A DNA stretch of 64,000 nt from Auricularia sp. M13 (Eukaryota > Basidiomycota > Agaricomycetes > Auriculariales > Auriculariaceae), in contig CM073202.1 in assembly GCA_037042915.1 (NCBI GenBank), forward strand, positions 806,001 to 870,000. The letters are read 5' to 3'. Of this stretch, positions 42,975 through 54,748 are shown piece by piece (the first letter of the stretch is position 1; each line of letters begins with the position of its first letter). The position numbers were made by a program, and so were the translations under genes. The notes under the pieces are model-generated. The model saw only the letters and a list, made by a program, of their open reading frames with translations. It had not been told where the DNA came from and ran no database searches.

Positions 42975-43438
42975 ACACGCATCGGAATCTTAGTGTTGTA
43001 ATAATCCGTATTGTAATCCATGTCCCTATCAATCAATGTATGTCAACACGTATCACTGCGAGTGACAGGGACACAAAAGGTGTGAGTATACGCAGGCCGC
43101 GCGCGGGAGGGAGGGGCATGCATATGGCGCAAGGGCGTTAGAAAAAAGTCGGACCGCAGTCTGCGTGCCAGGGCTGGCCGGCGTCGTGACAGCGGCGAGT
43201 GAAGCGGAACGACGCGAACGAGCAGAGAGCGCGATGGGGAAGGAACGTCAAGCCTTTCGAGGAATGCCAAGACTTTTTTACCCAGATAGGAAAGTGGCGC
43301 AGGGGCCGTGCGGGAAAATCCGACCAAAAATTGACGCTAAGACCTGAACAGGGTTCAGGAATGCTTACTATATCACACAGTCATAGTCACCGTGCTGCGA
43401 GGCGCCTAAGGTTGAAGCGCAACTCCTCGTATGCTGCA
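42975..43438. other. Intergenic, nothing recognised
   Basis: Short frames only. Contains the probable promoter of the gene starting at 43439. Confidence 0.35.
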
Positions 43439-45017
43439 ATGAGCCCACCGAAGATCTTTGCCATCAATTGGCATGTGCCTCCTGCGGCCATCTCTACTGT
43501 CGAACGAGTCTGTTCTATTCAGTTGCATCACCGCAATCCCACGCTCAGCATACTAGCGTGCGACCGAATTGTCCGACATTTCCGCGCAGGATACGAACCG
43601 TTGCAAGAAGCTGAAGTCAACTACACCATTCAGATGCAATACGGCGAAACAAAGCATGCGTCGCTAGCCCGTGCTGTATGCTTCTTAAAGTGTACATTTA
43701 TTATTGCCCACTGAAAAGGGGGTCCCACACCAATTTGAGTGTCTCTCACCTGTATAAAGTGTGGGAACATCACTTTTGACATTCGGACACACTCAGTTGG
43801 AGTGTGGACACACTTTGTCAGCAGTGCCGACACTCCCATCAGAGTGCCGACACTCCATCAAGGTGCCGACATTCCAATCAAAGTGCCAACACTCTTGCAG
43901 GTGGGTGGAACACCAAGTTCCCTCACCTCCCAGACCTTCTCCAAACACTGAGATATGATTGGGGATCATGCTCAGAGTGCATTTAAGCCTATATTTTGAG
44001 TTTATTCAAAATTTCATTTTTACCAAAAAAGGCAATTTGGACCCTGAGGAGGCATTCAGAGCATGCTCTCCAGCCATATCTCAGTGTTTGGAGAAGGTCT
44101 GGGAGGTGAGAGAACTTGGTGTTCCACCCACCTGCAAGAGTGTCGGCACTTTGATTGGAGTGTCGGCACCTTGATGGAGTGTCGGCACTCTGATGGGAGT
44201 GTCGGCACTGCTGACAAAGTGTGTCCACACTCCAACTGAGTGTGTCCGAACGTCAAAAGTGATTTCCCCACACTTTATACAGGTGAGAGACACCCAATTT
44301 TGTGTGACACCCCTTTTTCAGTGGGAAATAATAAATGTACACATTAAGAAGCATAGTGCTGCAGCTGCATTCGCCGAATTGCTTGGCATTAAGACTCCCT
44401 CCGACAACTCGATTGCGGAAGCCATACAGGCGATCGAACTCGCGCCAGCGACTTATGGTGCCAGCTTCTCTGCCGGAACGAATCGTATCCAGCATTTCGC
44501 CTTAATGCCAGAACTGGACACTGTTGCTCTGATCCGTCGTGCGCTGCTCGTGTCCGGGTCACCGCAGCTACGCTCTCTGTGGCAGGATATCCTGCTATCA
44601 GAGCATCTCATCTATTCTCAACCGCGAGTAACTATTGCTCATCCCAAGACTGCACTCCCGCGTGCTGCGGATAGAGAAGTGCTTCTTCGCTGCTGCTATC
44701 AACTTCCTGCGACAACAGCATTCCACCTATTGTTGACCGAGATCTTCTTCGACAAACGTGTTCTGGCTGCGAGAGTGCGGGGCGTGACACCGTCCCGTTG
44801 CGACGACGATGCAGCCTCACACTTTATTGCCGCGCTGCCACAACCCGTCCTAACGCAGTTGCATGTGGTTCTTGCTCGTCACGACGCTCGCACCGATCCC
44901 ACGAGCGCAGTCAGACTGCTTGCCTCCCTTCAATCCCACAAGCCCGGGCCATATGTCGTTGCACTTGATCCCCCCGTCCAAGTCCTGGCGAGGCTGCAAG
45001 GTTTCGGTAACCCCTAG
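43439..45017 (+). CDS. Hypothetical gene interrupted by a 679-bp inverted-repeat element
   Basis: Start ATG 43439 (MSPPKIFAINWHVPPAAIST). The first coding block runs to 43676 and the second from 44356 (or 44362, counting one target copy) to the stop at 45015-45017. The two blocks are in one frame when a single copy of the 6-bp target GTGCTG is counted (894 nt, 297 residues): ...HASLARA then AAAFAELLGIKTPSDN. The protein is Ala/Leu-rich and probably helical (TVALIRRALLVSGSPQLRSL, FHLLLTEIFFDKRVLAARV, LTQLHVVLARHDA). I do not recognise the family. As it stands, both blocks run into element sequence. Unless the element is spliced out as part of an intron, this allele is disrupted. Confidence 0.6.
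43677..44355. mobile_element. 679-bp foldback MITE-like element with 6-bp TSD
   Basis: The ends are TATGCTTCTTAA and TTAAGAAGCATA, and the two halves are near-perfect inverted copies (arms of about 300 bp) around an AT-rich centre (about 43985-44035). The target GTGCTG is duplicated at 43671-43676 and 44356-44361. The arms contain repeated GTGCCGACACTC-type units. No transposase is encoded. A 6-bp target duplication does not fit Tc1/mariner (TA), PIF (3 bp) or hAT (8 bp), so the superfamily is open. Insertion is inside the coding sequence of the gene at 43439. Confidence 0.85.
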
Positions 45018-45207
45018 GTATATTGTTGATGATACAAACAATCAGGTCAGCATAGAATTTTTAGAGCACACGACAACGACGGATAGTTGTGATGTACTGC
45101 GATCTTATACATACAGTACAGAACATCGACGTAACGACACCTTTAGCCTGACATGAGACGAAGCGTACTTCTGCTGCGCATAAGCCAGGCTCGAGAAAGA
45201 CTCGTCG

Positions 45208-47486
45208 TTAGACTTTATTTTTGCGGACAATGTTTCGCGAATGGCCGCGGGATGCAAACTTCACGGAGGTGAAGCGGCGTGAAAGCTGCTCATCCGACCC
45301 GTCAATGGTGACGCGTTGCAGCTCTAGGTTGCAACACTGTGGAGCAACGAGGATGTGATCGACGAAGTCGACGATTTCCTGGCCAGAGATGGATCGATAG
45401 TCACCGATGGACTCGAGTACCAGCGTACTGTAGAGCTAATAATTATTACCGCGTCACGCGTCACGGAGGCCTCACGGCCCGGTAATAAACGTGTTTTGTA
45501 ACGTGTCACGGGACTCTCCCGGTAACAGGATGTCACGGTGTTCAGGCATTCAATTCATTACTTGAGACTGTCGGGAGCGGCGCGCCTTTGGCGCGCAGCA
45601 TGTATAACTATAAAACCTGCAAATCCCACGCAATCCCTCCAGAATCACAGTGGTTAGCATCATGATTATCACTGCACTATCCATATCAGGCTTTCAGATA
45701 CCTGAGCAGACCCAAAAACAACCCTGAAATGGATAATTTCACTCATAGCATCTTTCTCACAGTCTAGTTGTGCTCTGTCCTGCTGAGAACAAGCTGAGAA
45801 GTACCAATTCAGCGAATTTTTTCTCAGCCTGTGTGGCAATGTCACGTGTCACGGGTGCCCCAAGGTAATGTCTCCGACGTGTCACGGTCCAACATCCCCG
45901 GTAATAATTATTAGCTCTACAGTATGCATCGCCGGAAAGACAAGGCGATCACGAGGCAGCGACACTTGCTTGGTAGGAGTCCCGGAGTTGACGGCGAGGA
46001 TCAACTTCGGCACGACCGTGTACAGGGTGAGATAAGGTCCCAAGAGAGCCCACAGCGACATGGAGATTTTCATGAATAGGAGTTGTTCGGGGAAGTACGG
46101 ATTTTCGAACAACAGATTGGCGGCGTCATTGCCTTCTGGAGGCCGCAGGTATGTGGTCCGTTTCTCGACAAAGTGCCGTTGATAGCCAGATCTATCGTCC
46201 TCGACAATGATGGAAAACTCCTGGTCGCTCCGGCTGTTGGCTATGAGGCCAAAATTGAACGGGCTCTGCACGCCGAGTAGGAAGTCATACGTCGTGTCAT
46301 AATCTGGCGGCGTGTTTATTGAGAATACCGGTATGGAATCCCTCATGGGGATCTGTGCGACGAAGTCTGCAACAGCGTGCGGCGCGAGGCGCACCCTCAG
46401 CGAGGTCAGGCAGGAAAGCCCTTCCAATGCAGCAGCGGAAAAAGTCACAGGAGTAAAGACGCCGCTATGGAGGGTCAGCTCGAACAGATTCGGGCACCAC
46501 TCGAGAAGATAACTGGGGAATGATCCTATCGTGCCCTGCGAACGCGTGACCTCCAACGTGTGGAGGTTTGAGAAGGCCAGGACTCGTTCAGCAGGAAGTA
46601 AAACATCCTCGATCCGAACTTCCCGTAGCTTTCCAGGTAGGCTATCGAATATCCACGGGTTGACAGGCAGACGAGGCATGACGCAATCTGGCGAATAGAG
46701 CCTAAGGTGAAATGTGATAAGCTGAGGATATTCGTGGTTGAGGACCCGCCAAAGATCCACCAAGTATAGCGCGTTGAGCTGAATGCTCAGCGCTTGTATG
46801 CTATCCGCAATACAAGCGATAAGCCCTAGGAGCCGGGAGCAGATGTTTGGATGCAGATATTCGATATCGACGGCGAGAGAGCACGGGCGTCCATTGCTCT
46901 GCCCTATGCGCGCAGAAAGAAGATCCAAAGCGCCGGTTGTGGCTGACATGACTTGGATGTCCTTCCAGAAACCCGGATGCTCGATACCCAGGTCGCGCCA
47001 ACGCACGCACACTTGGGCAGCGTAACGGAGGTCGTCGAAGTCGAGAAAGGCAAAGGACTTCTTCACAATCTCGGCGGGCAAATCGTGAATGTGGCGTACG
47101 CCCATCCGGGAAGAGAAGAAGGAAAGGGCAATAGTCTGCCAACGGCAGCAGACAGCAGCAGCGTTCTCGAGGTCGAGTGATTCGAGCAGGGAGAACACAC
47201 GCTTGAGTACGTTCCAGGGTAGCAGATAAGCAGAATCGCAATGAACGCCTGGTACAAAGTGCCATGCAAGCGTGTGCCAACGAGCACACACTTGCGCAAC
47301 GTATCGGCGGTCGCGCCCGTCCAGATAGGTGAAAGCACGTCGGATGATTTCGTCGGGGAGCGCATGAATGTGATGCCGCCGTCCCCCAAGACCAATGAGA
47401 GTCAATCGAAAGGTAGGTGGCAAGACCGATGTCGCTGAGATGCTCGGTTTCATGCTTGAGAGCGAGTTCAAGCGCGTAGTCGGCAT
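45208..47486 (-). CDS. F-box protein with three F-box-like units, 3' part displaced by a MITE
   Basis: Start ATG 47486 (MPTTRLNSLSSMKPSISATS). Three consecutive F-box-like units lie at about residues 37-72 (HALPDEIIRRAFTYLDGRDR), 85-118 (PWNVLKRVFSLLESLDLENA) and 127-162 (HDLPAEIVKKSFAFLDFDDL). Each is followed by VC.RW. A leucine-rich-repeat-like C-terminal region follows (LREVRIEDVLLPAERVLAFS, SNLHTLEVTRSQG, LFELTLHSGVFTP), typical of basidiomycete F-box proteins that present substrates to SCF ubiquitin ligase. A 495-bp element splits the gene at 45428-45922. The present frame ends inside it (stop 45882), giving 534 residues. The original 3' end continues in frame beyond it (TLVLESIGDYRSISG ... 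to TAA 45208). Counting one TA target, the coding length is 1,782 nt. Confidence 0.8.
45428..45922. mobile_element. 495-bp MITE with TA target duplication
   Basis: Terminal inverted repeats CTGTAGAGCTAATAATTATT (left) and its complement at the right end, about 24 bp and perfect. TA is duplicated at 45426-45427 and 45923-45924. No coding capacity. TA target and size suggest a Tc1/mariner-type MITE. It sits in the last third of the F-box gene and supplies about a dozen new C-terminal codons plus a stop. Confidence 0.85.
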
Positions 47487-47902
47487 GGGCCGCCGCCATC
47501 ATTTGGTTCTTGCCCGCCCATCCGTGGCGTTCATCCCGGATTTTTCAAGTTCTTAGCCTGACGAGCGACACGAGGCTGCGGCTCTATGAGAACGAAACGA
47601 CGTCTTTATGCCTTCCCTCAGGCTCTGTGCTCAATAGCGCCGCCAACGGATTCGATCGACTAGACATTGGAGCCGTTGTCCCAGGATTTGTCGTCTTCTA
47701 CTGGCAACTGCGGGTGCCGACGTTCAACACAGAGCCCTCCTGCCGGCGTTGTCGTGAAACAAGATGTACAACCTTCATCCTGTTATGCAACTGGGCGAAA
47801 TAAAAATACATGTCCAATACAGTCAACCCAGGACAGCACACAGCAGCGCCAGTCACAGTCCTCCTCATACACTAGTATACATATCCCTGAATTTAGTCCT
47901 CG

Positions 47903-49263
47903 TCAGCCAGCGACAGGCCGCGCGTCGCCAGCCTGAAGCGAGCCCTCCGCCTCGCTCTTCTCCACGAGCGGACTGAGGACGGCGTCGCTCGAATGGCGGC
48001 GCATGAGCGGGACGGGCCGCTTCAAGTTCGTCTCCCCGGCGCCCGCAGCGTCCCCGCTGCCCAAGGCGCGCTGCACGACGGAATGCATGCCCTCTCCCTC
48101 GGGACCGAACGTCGTCGACACGGCCGGCACGTCCGCCACGGGCACCAGCGCGTCGTCCGGCCTGGGTGCGATGAGGCTCTGAGTGCTCCGCCGGAACGCC
48201 TTGTGCGGCAGCACGCGGTCCATGATGCCCCTCCGCTGTTTGCCATTCGACGCCGCGGAAGGCAGCGTTTTCGCGTGCTGCGGTGGGAAGGACGGCGCGG
48301 CGGTGGTGCGCTGCAGCTGCGGGATGCCGCGCGTGTCGGGCCACTCGCGCACCGGCCGCGGCGTCTCGTAGTGGCCGGTCGACGTCTGCGGACGCGGGGG
48401 GATGGTGTCGCTCGGCTGGTCGAGCGCCTCCGCGTGCGCCTTGTGCATGCGGCCATTCGTGACGAACGCCACGGGCGGCGGCGCGGTCTTGTCCTTGCGC
48501 AGCCTGCTCTTGTCCGCGCTGGCGAACAGGCTGGACTGCGTCTTCTGCTTCTGCAGCTTTCCTTTATCCTTTTCTTTCTCCTTGCGCTTCTCGTCGGCGG
48601 GCGTCGGGTCGACGTGCACGCGCGGGAGGAAGACGTAGTCCGGCTCGTGTGCGGGCAGCGCTGGCTGCAGCGTCTGGCTGCGCTGTCTGCCGTTTCCAAT
48701 GCTACTCGACATCGGCAGGGGCTTTTCGGGGAAGCACGCGCGCGGCGGGGCGCAGGGGAACGGGCGGCGCGTGTGCGGGTCCTGCAGCGGCAGCGCGTCG
48801 ACGAGATTCGCCCACCACCTGTGGGCGTAGTCGGGCGCTGTCTGCGCCTCCCAGACCATCAGGCTGAACCACCCGAGCCGGTCAAGCGTCGGCACCTTCT
48901 GCCCGTTCACGATGACCGGCGTGTGGTGGATGCCCGCGTCGTCGAGGTACCGCGCCAGGTGGATGATGCGGCTGTCGATCTGCCGTTGCAGGATCAGTAT
49001 GACTGGAACTACCGTCTGGGATGAGAGCGCACCTTGTCGTCGTCCTCGAGCGCGGCGGTACACAGCAGCCAGAAGAGCTGGGACGCATCGATGCCGTGCC
49101 AGACGCGCGTCTGCGCCTGCATGTGGAAGAACACAGAGTCCGCCAGGCGCCACATGAGCCGCGTGCCCTTGCCGTTCTCGTCCACGAGCCTGCGCATCCA
49201 GTCCCCGTTAGTCCCGCCATTATGATGGTGCTGCATGGAGTACTCACGGCGCCCAGAATGCAT
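47903..49263 (-). CDS. Conserved-looking hypothetical protein with disordered C-terminal half
   Basis: Exon 1 (from about 49263 or an internal Met near 49233; MQHHHNGGTNGDWMRRLVDE) reads LMWRLADSVFFHMQAQTRVW and FWLLCTAALEDDDK. A 53-nt phase-0 intron (48980-49032) joins it to IDSRIIHLARYLDDAGIHHT, VIVNGQKVPTLDRLGWFSLM and RWWANLVDALPLQDPHTRRP. The N-terminal 140 residues look globular and helical. The rest is rich in Pro/Ser/Lys (DEKRKEKEKDKGKLQKQK) and probably disordered, ending SLQAGDARPVAG. I do not know the family. A 343-codon plus-strand frame over the same DNA is an antisense shadow of this GC-rich coding region. The start is uncertain because an upstream exon with a GTGAGT donor (near 49250) is possible. 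Confidence 0.6.
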
Positions 49264-50860
49264 CGGCCTTCGACCCGGCGCTGCTCACGCTGCTGCTGCG
49301 TTTCGACCGAACGAGGTTGACCATGGTTGTGGGATATTAAAGTATGGGGCCAGCGTGCGTGCGCACCGCGCACTCTTATACGTTTCGCCGGGATATACGA
49401 ACGCGATGTGCGTCATACCTGCCCCGCACTGCCACCCCGTCGTTTGCATGCCGACGGCATCCAACGGCTCGGCGCCTTGTCATCTATGACATGCTCTCTT
49501 CAAAGTTCTTGCACACGAAGTTGAGCGTCGTGGAGCCGTCTGTAGGGTCTCATAAATAGCGGAATTAGAGATGCATTGCGGAACGTACGCCGCATAAGAA
49601 AGCCAGCGAGAAATCGACAAGGATCGGCCCTGCATAGTAAATAGGTCAATTCCATAGTCACCGCAGAACATTTCTGCCAGGCGCTGACACACAGGTTAGT
49701 GTGTCCAGTGTCGAAGGGTTATGTCCCGAAACTGGCACTGGCTTCCGTGCAAACGCCTAATCGAAGATCATGATGCAGGCGCTATGGCTGTTATACTTAC
49801 CCGAGCCTTCGTCGATTCTTTACTGCGCCGACCGCGTGTGCAGTTAAGGACTGGCGCACTGTATGCAATGGGCCAAGAACTGTCTGCAGTTAAGGACTGG
49901 CGCACTGTATGCAATGGGCCAAGAACTGTCGACTGAGTCGCGCATCACACCTCTCTTTACTTTAGCCATCGGTCGCGTAGTCCTGGTTCTCGAAGAGTAT
50001 ACATCCAGAGGCTTAACTTCGGGCCAGCGTGTATAGAGCTGTCGGACCCAGGTTGCTGGATGAGGATACGATGCCAGAAAAAGTCGGGCACAGTAAAAGA
50101 GATTTATCGCAAACCGACGAGAGCGACAACATGGACCCTGTTCGCGCAATGCATGCATATATGCGCGCCAGAGTAGTCTTGGATTTCAGCATGAGCATGG
50201 ACGGATCAACGCGGACGGAAGACGAGAGTACGACGGAAATGCCTGCGCAGAACATAGAAGGCCGAGTAAAGGTCCAGGCGGAGCGCCAGCATCGTGAACG
50301 CAGCCCGCGTCTAAGGCAATGAATCTGCAGAACTACCTTTCCAGCCACCATGGTAGATAAAAGAAAACATCCCAGAGCACCATAAAAGTGTAAAATTGGG
50401 CAGCGTGTTCAGGCACTCGAAAGGCGGCGCGCGAGAGGCAAGAACTGCTAGTTTGAGTGCAGCCCGAATGCATCGAAAAAAACGCGATCAACAGACGACA
50501 GGCCAACGGACAATAAGAGTACGCTCTGTGTATCGTGCTGAGGGGTTCACAGGCTGTTGTGCGCCGCTTGTATAAGTTGGGCGCGCCGAACGTCGTGGAC
50601 TCGGAGCAAGGGAAGTCGAGAGTGGAACACGCGGAACTCGGAAACCGCCGGCCGCGGACCCTCGTTTGTTCCGAGGTCACTCTGAACCTTCCTCCTCGTC
50701 AGAGCCGTACCGTGCAGTCTCCGCACTACAAATTGTACCATATAAACACATAGATTCTGTAAATACGGATGCAGGTCAAGTGGCGCTGTTGTGTTCGGCC
50801 CACGTCGAGTTCCGGATGTGATCGAAAGTCGCTGATATACCCTCTAGAGCCAAATACCAT
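49264..50860. other. Region without a firm gene
   Basis: Frames of 60-115 codons occur on both strands. A minus-strand stretch near 50400-50335 (AQFYTFMVLWDVFFYLPWWL) is hydrophobic and could be a membrane segment of an unrecognised gene, followed after a possible short intron by TRAAFTMLALRLDLYSAFYV. The remainder gives no support. It also contains a 46-bp tandem duplication (listed separately). Confidence 0.3.
49839..49930. repeat. 46-bp tandem duplication
   Basis: The unit beginning TGCAGTTAAGGACTGGCGC and ending AAGAACTGTC is present twice, head to tail (49839-49884 and 49885-49930), with no difference visible. Confidence 0.9.
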
Positions 50861-50962
50861 CGGGCCGCCTGGCGCAGTGGATTAATGCGCCAGTGCCTGG
50901 TGGGAATCTATCGTACCCAGCGTGCCAGTGCGGCCGGTGTTCGAGACCCATCTGGGGGAGGG
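50861..50962 (+). other. tRNA-like / SINE-head-like sequence
   Basis: TGGCGCAGTGG (50870-50880) fits the RNA polymerase III A box TRGYNNARNNG, and TGTTCGAGACC (50938-50948) fits the B box GGTTCGANNCC except at the first base. The spacing of about 58 nt is in the range of a tRNA with a small intron or long variable arm. Acceptor and T stems do not pair well, so it is more likely a tRNA-derived retroposon head or decayed tRNA than a working tRNA. An A-rich stretch and a T-run follow (about 50966-50990). Confidence 0.4.
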
Positions 50963-51334
50963 AGAAAAACCAAAAATCAATATTTTTTTGTCTTCAATGC
51001 CTTTCCTTCAGTACATGCCGGCGAGGTCGTTTACTTTTGATGATTTTAACTACGTCTGCGTCCACATGCTTGGATAACCTCATTGCTCATCAAGGTTGCA
51101 AAAAATATATTCAGGTAGGTAGCGACATGGTTGGATGGACTCGCACCCAGCATGAAGTTCAAATTTTGAGAAGCCACGAACAGTAACACGACATGTGTTG
51201 TCACAATGCAGCAGACCCATCGTCATAATGCTATATCTCTGCCATGGCGGTGTGGTATTTTTTGACCTGGCTTCGCCCATGCACAAACCTTCGACAATAT
51301 TCGCTCAAAGTGGTACATAGTACGGCTCCATGTG

Positions 51335-51719
51335 TCACACGAGAAAAATCATCGCGCGTGTATTGGTGGTATCCGTAAGCTGGACAATGTCGAAGGAGAT
51401 GCTCGCCGCGGCGCTGTGTGAACCTAGGTCAGGGATGATGTAGAACCAATGAAAATCTAGCTGGAAGCCTGGAACCATACTGATAAGATTGACGTCGGGG
51501 CATTTTATCTCGCAGGTGGTCCCACCAGCAGTCAAAACGCGCGGCAACTTCTCTCTGGTCGGGAGAGAAAGGCGCAGGCTGGGCGCAGGACGGACTGCAG
51601 CAAGTGAATGAGTGGAGGATCGCTGCGTAGCCTGGCCAGCATAGTCGCAGTTCACAGGGTACACTACAGCAGGGCCTTCCACAGCGGATCGAGTACAAAG
51701 TCTTGACTATGAAAACCAA
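51335..51719 (-). CDS. Weak candidate coding region
   Basis: A minus-strand frame (115 codons from 51682) reads TAGGTTCEIKCPDVNLISMV, QLDFHWFYIIPDLGSHSAAA and TDTTNTRAMIFLV. Composition is plausible for a beta-rich protein end, but there is no recognised domain and no confirmed splice partner. Confidence 0.25.
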
Positions 51720-51870
51720 ATCCCTGAGGTTGAGGATGCTTGCTATTATACTGTAGCGAGCTTCAGCACATTGTCGAAATCATGCAGGGGACGTACTTGA
51801 AATGACAATGGCAATCATAGAGCGGGACGATGCAATGGCATGAATGCCGGGTTGGCGTAACCGGGCACCT

Positions 51871-52646
51871 TTACGAGGACCCAGCTTGAACTTGTGTATC
51901 TTCGCCAGATACCGGCGGAACGGGGAGCTCCTTGGTGTGAACAAAACCGGTGCCCACAGCGGACGGGAGCGCAGCCTCCGGCGTACACTCTGCGCTCAGC
52001 CGAGAGATGTCGTCGAATGCACTGCGCAACTTGTCGAGGTCCGCGTCCAGACTCTCTGCACGCGCACGCATGGCGCCGATGGTGTCGCTCGCAGCTATTA
52101 ACTCGTGGTGGTGATTGTAGACCAACGACTGTCGCTCGCTATCCAATTGCCGAATTTCTGCAAAGGCAGCATGGAATTGTAAGCAGCAATTTCAGTGACG
52201 GGATTGGAAGGCACGTACCGCTCAACAGCTCGTTTTCGCGCTTCATCAGGGCGATGAGCGGACTTGTTGTTATCAGCTGCTCGTAGTAGGTTTTGGCGTC
52301 AAAGGCAGTTGAGTCTGTGCATTGCACGATTCAAATTATCGCTCAAGGTTGGGGAGATGAGCCACACACCCATGTCCATAGGATCATTGGCCCGCCCAGG
52401 TAAAGGCGCAGGCGGCCCCGGAAGGCCCAGACCATAATGCTTGCGCAGCAAGTCGCGTGCCCGCCCTTTCGGTGTCGCACGTCCCGCGCTGGCAGACGAT
52501 GAGCCCAGTGTCGGGGACTTCAGTGGGACGGCAGGCACAGCGAACGTCGTCGCCGACGGCCCTGGAGAGCGTTCCGGTACCGGCGACGGCGGGCCTAGTG
52601 GCGACGCGGCGCGAACAGGTGTACGTGGTGATAAAGCAGAAGACAT
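51871..52646 (-). CDS. VPS51: Vps51 homologue, GARP/EARP tethering complex subunit
   Basis: Start ATG 52646 (MSSALSPRTPVRAASPLGPP). Exons 52646-52370, 52314-52219 and 52157-51871 are joined by GT-AG introns of 55 nt (52315-52369) and 61 nt (52158-52218), with frame kept at both. The protein is about 220 aa. After a Pro/Ser-rich disordered start comes the Vps51 signature: ARDLLRKHYGLGLP, NDPMDMDSTAFDAKTYYEQL, LMKRENELLSEIRQLDSER, LVYNHHHELIAASDTIGAMR, then a coiled-coil end. In the family this N-terminal part assembles the GARP complex with Vps52-54 and binds the SNARE Tlg1/syntaxin 6 for endosome-to-Golgi retrograde transport. The short length matches fungal Vps51 rather than the long animal form. 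The assignment rests on motif order, not on a search. Confidence 0.85.
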
Positions 52647-53420
52647 GTTCACTGGCAGAAAGACCGGCGCTTCAAGTTGTCGGCAGGTTCCGCAACTTGA
52701 CCATGAACCGCGGCGGCCTGCGCTACCGCGCAACGAATATGCTTTGCAGCGCTTCAGACTCATCCAATACACGTGCATGGCGCAAGCTTCTGTGTCGTAT
52801 CTCATAGCTTGAAATCATCACTTTCCGGCGTGAGCCGCATGATTCGTATCATCGTATGGGTCAGCGCAAAATTAACGTCGGTCCATGTCAGTCACTGCGC
52901 CATATTTGGCGTACCATCGCGCTTAGGCACTTGCACCGACTGGTCCTCGAGGGCAGCCATGTGGGGACTAGCTTTTAATTCTGAATGTATCAGATAAGAC
53001 AATCTCAGAGTCTGTATGGCTCCGTGGCAAACCTATTGTTACTCCCCGCATGTTAGTAAACCGTGCTCTCTGGGTTGCCTCATCGGTACAGATTATGACG
53101 CCTCCCTCCCGAATGTGCCAATGCTAACGTCAAGTTGGCAGTTTCATCGGGACCATTCCCACTGAGCTTTGCATCGTCGCAGGTTGCGTACCTTCCTCCT
53201 TCTGAGCCGGATCCATAGCGAAGCTAACGCATTCGTTCCCGAGCGCAAACGAGAGGCTACGAAATGATACGTCTCGAACACGGAATCATCAGCGGAGACG
53301 ACTCCCCGTTTGCAACCTTCATGATAATCGGATGAACTCCAGAATTTGATTATGATTTCACGACGCTTACACTAGTGCCGTTCGCTTCTCATCTATGGAG
53401 GATTCATGGTTTCCGACTAT
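52647..53420. other. Intergenic, nothing recognised
   Basis: Holds the upstream region of the minus-strand VPS51 gene and the downstream region of the first old yellow enzyme gene. No coding frame with support. Confidence 0.4.

Positions 53421-54748
<1,328 letters not shown>

Noticed and set aside
43739-43986. Plus-strand peptides of about 70 residues with repeated TP-rich motifs inside the foldback element
   Set aside because: Translation of the internal repeats of the element. The mirrored frames occur on the other arm.
43800-44220. CRISPR-like regular repeats
   Set aside because: Short imperfect units within an inverted-repeat transposon of a eukaryote; no constant repeat with unique spacers and no cas genes.
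43677-44355. TA target duplication (Tc1/mariner type) for the foldback element
   Set aside because: The TA belongs to the inverted termini. Taking GTGCTG as the duplicated target gives perfect 12-bp ends and keeps the host reading frame, whereas TA does not.
47993-49024. 343-codon plus-strand open frame
   Set aside because: Antisense to the minus-strand gene at 47903-49263, which has better composition and a clean intron. The plus-strand reading is Arg-rich, typical of a GC-rich shadow.
50861-50962. Functional tRNA gene
   Set aside because: Boxes fit, but the acceptor and T stems do not pair. Kept only as a tRNA-like sequence.
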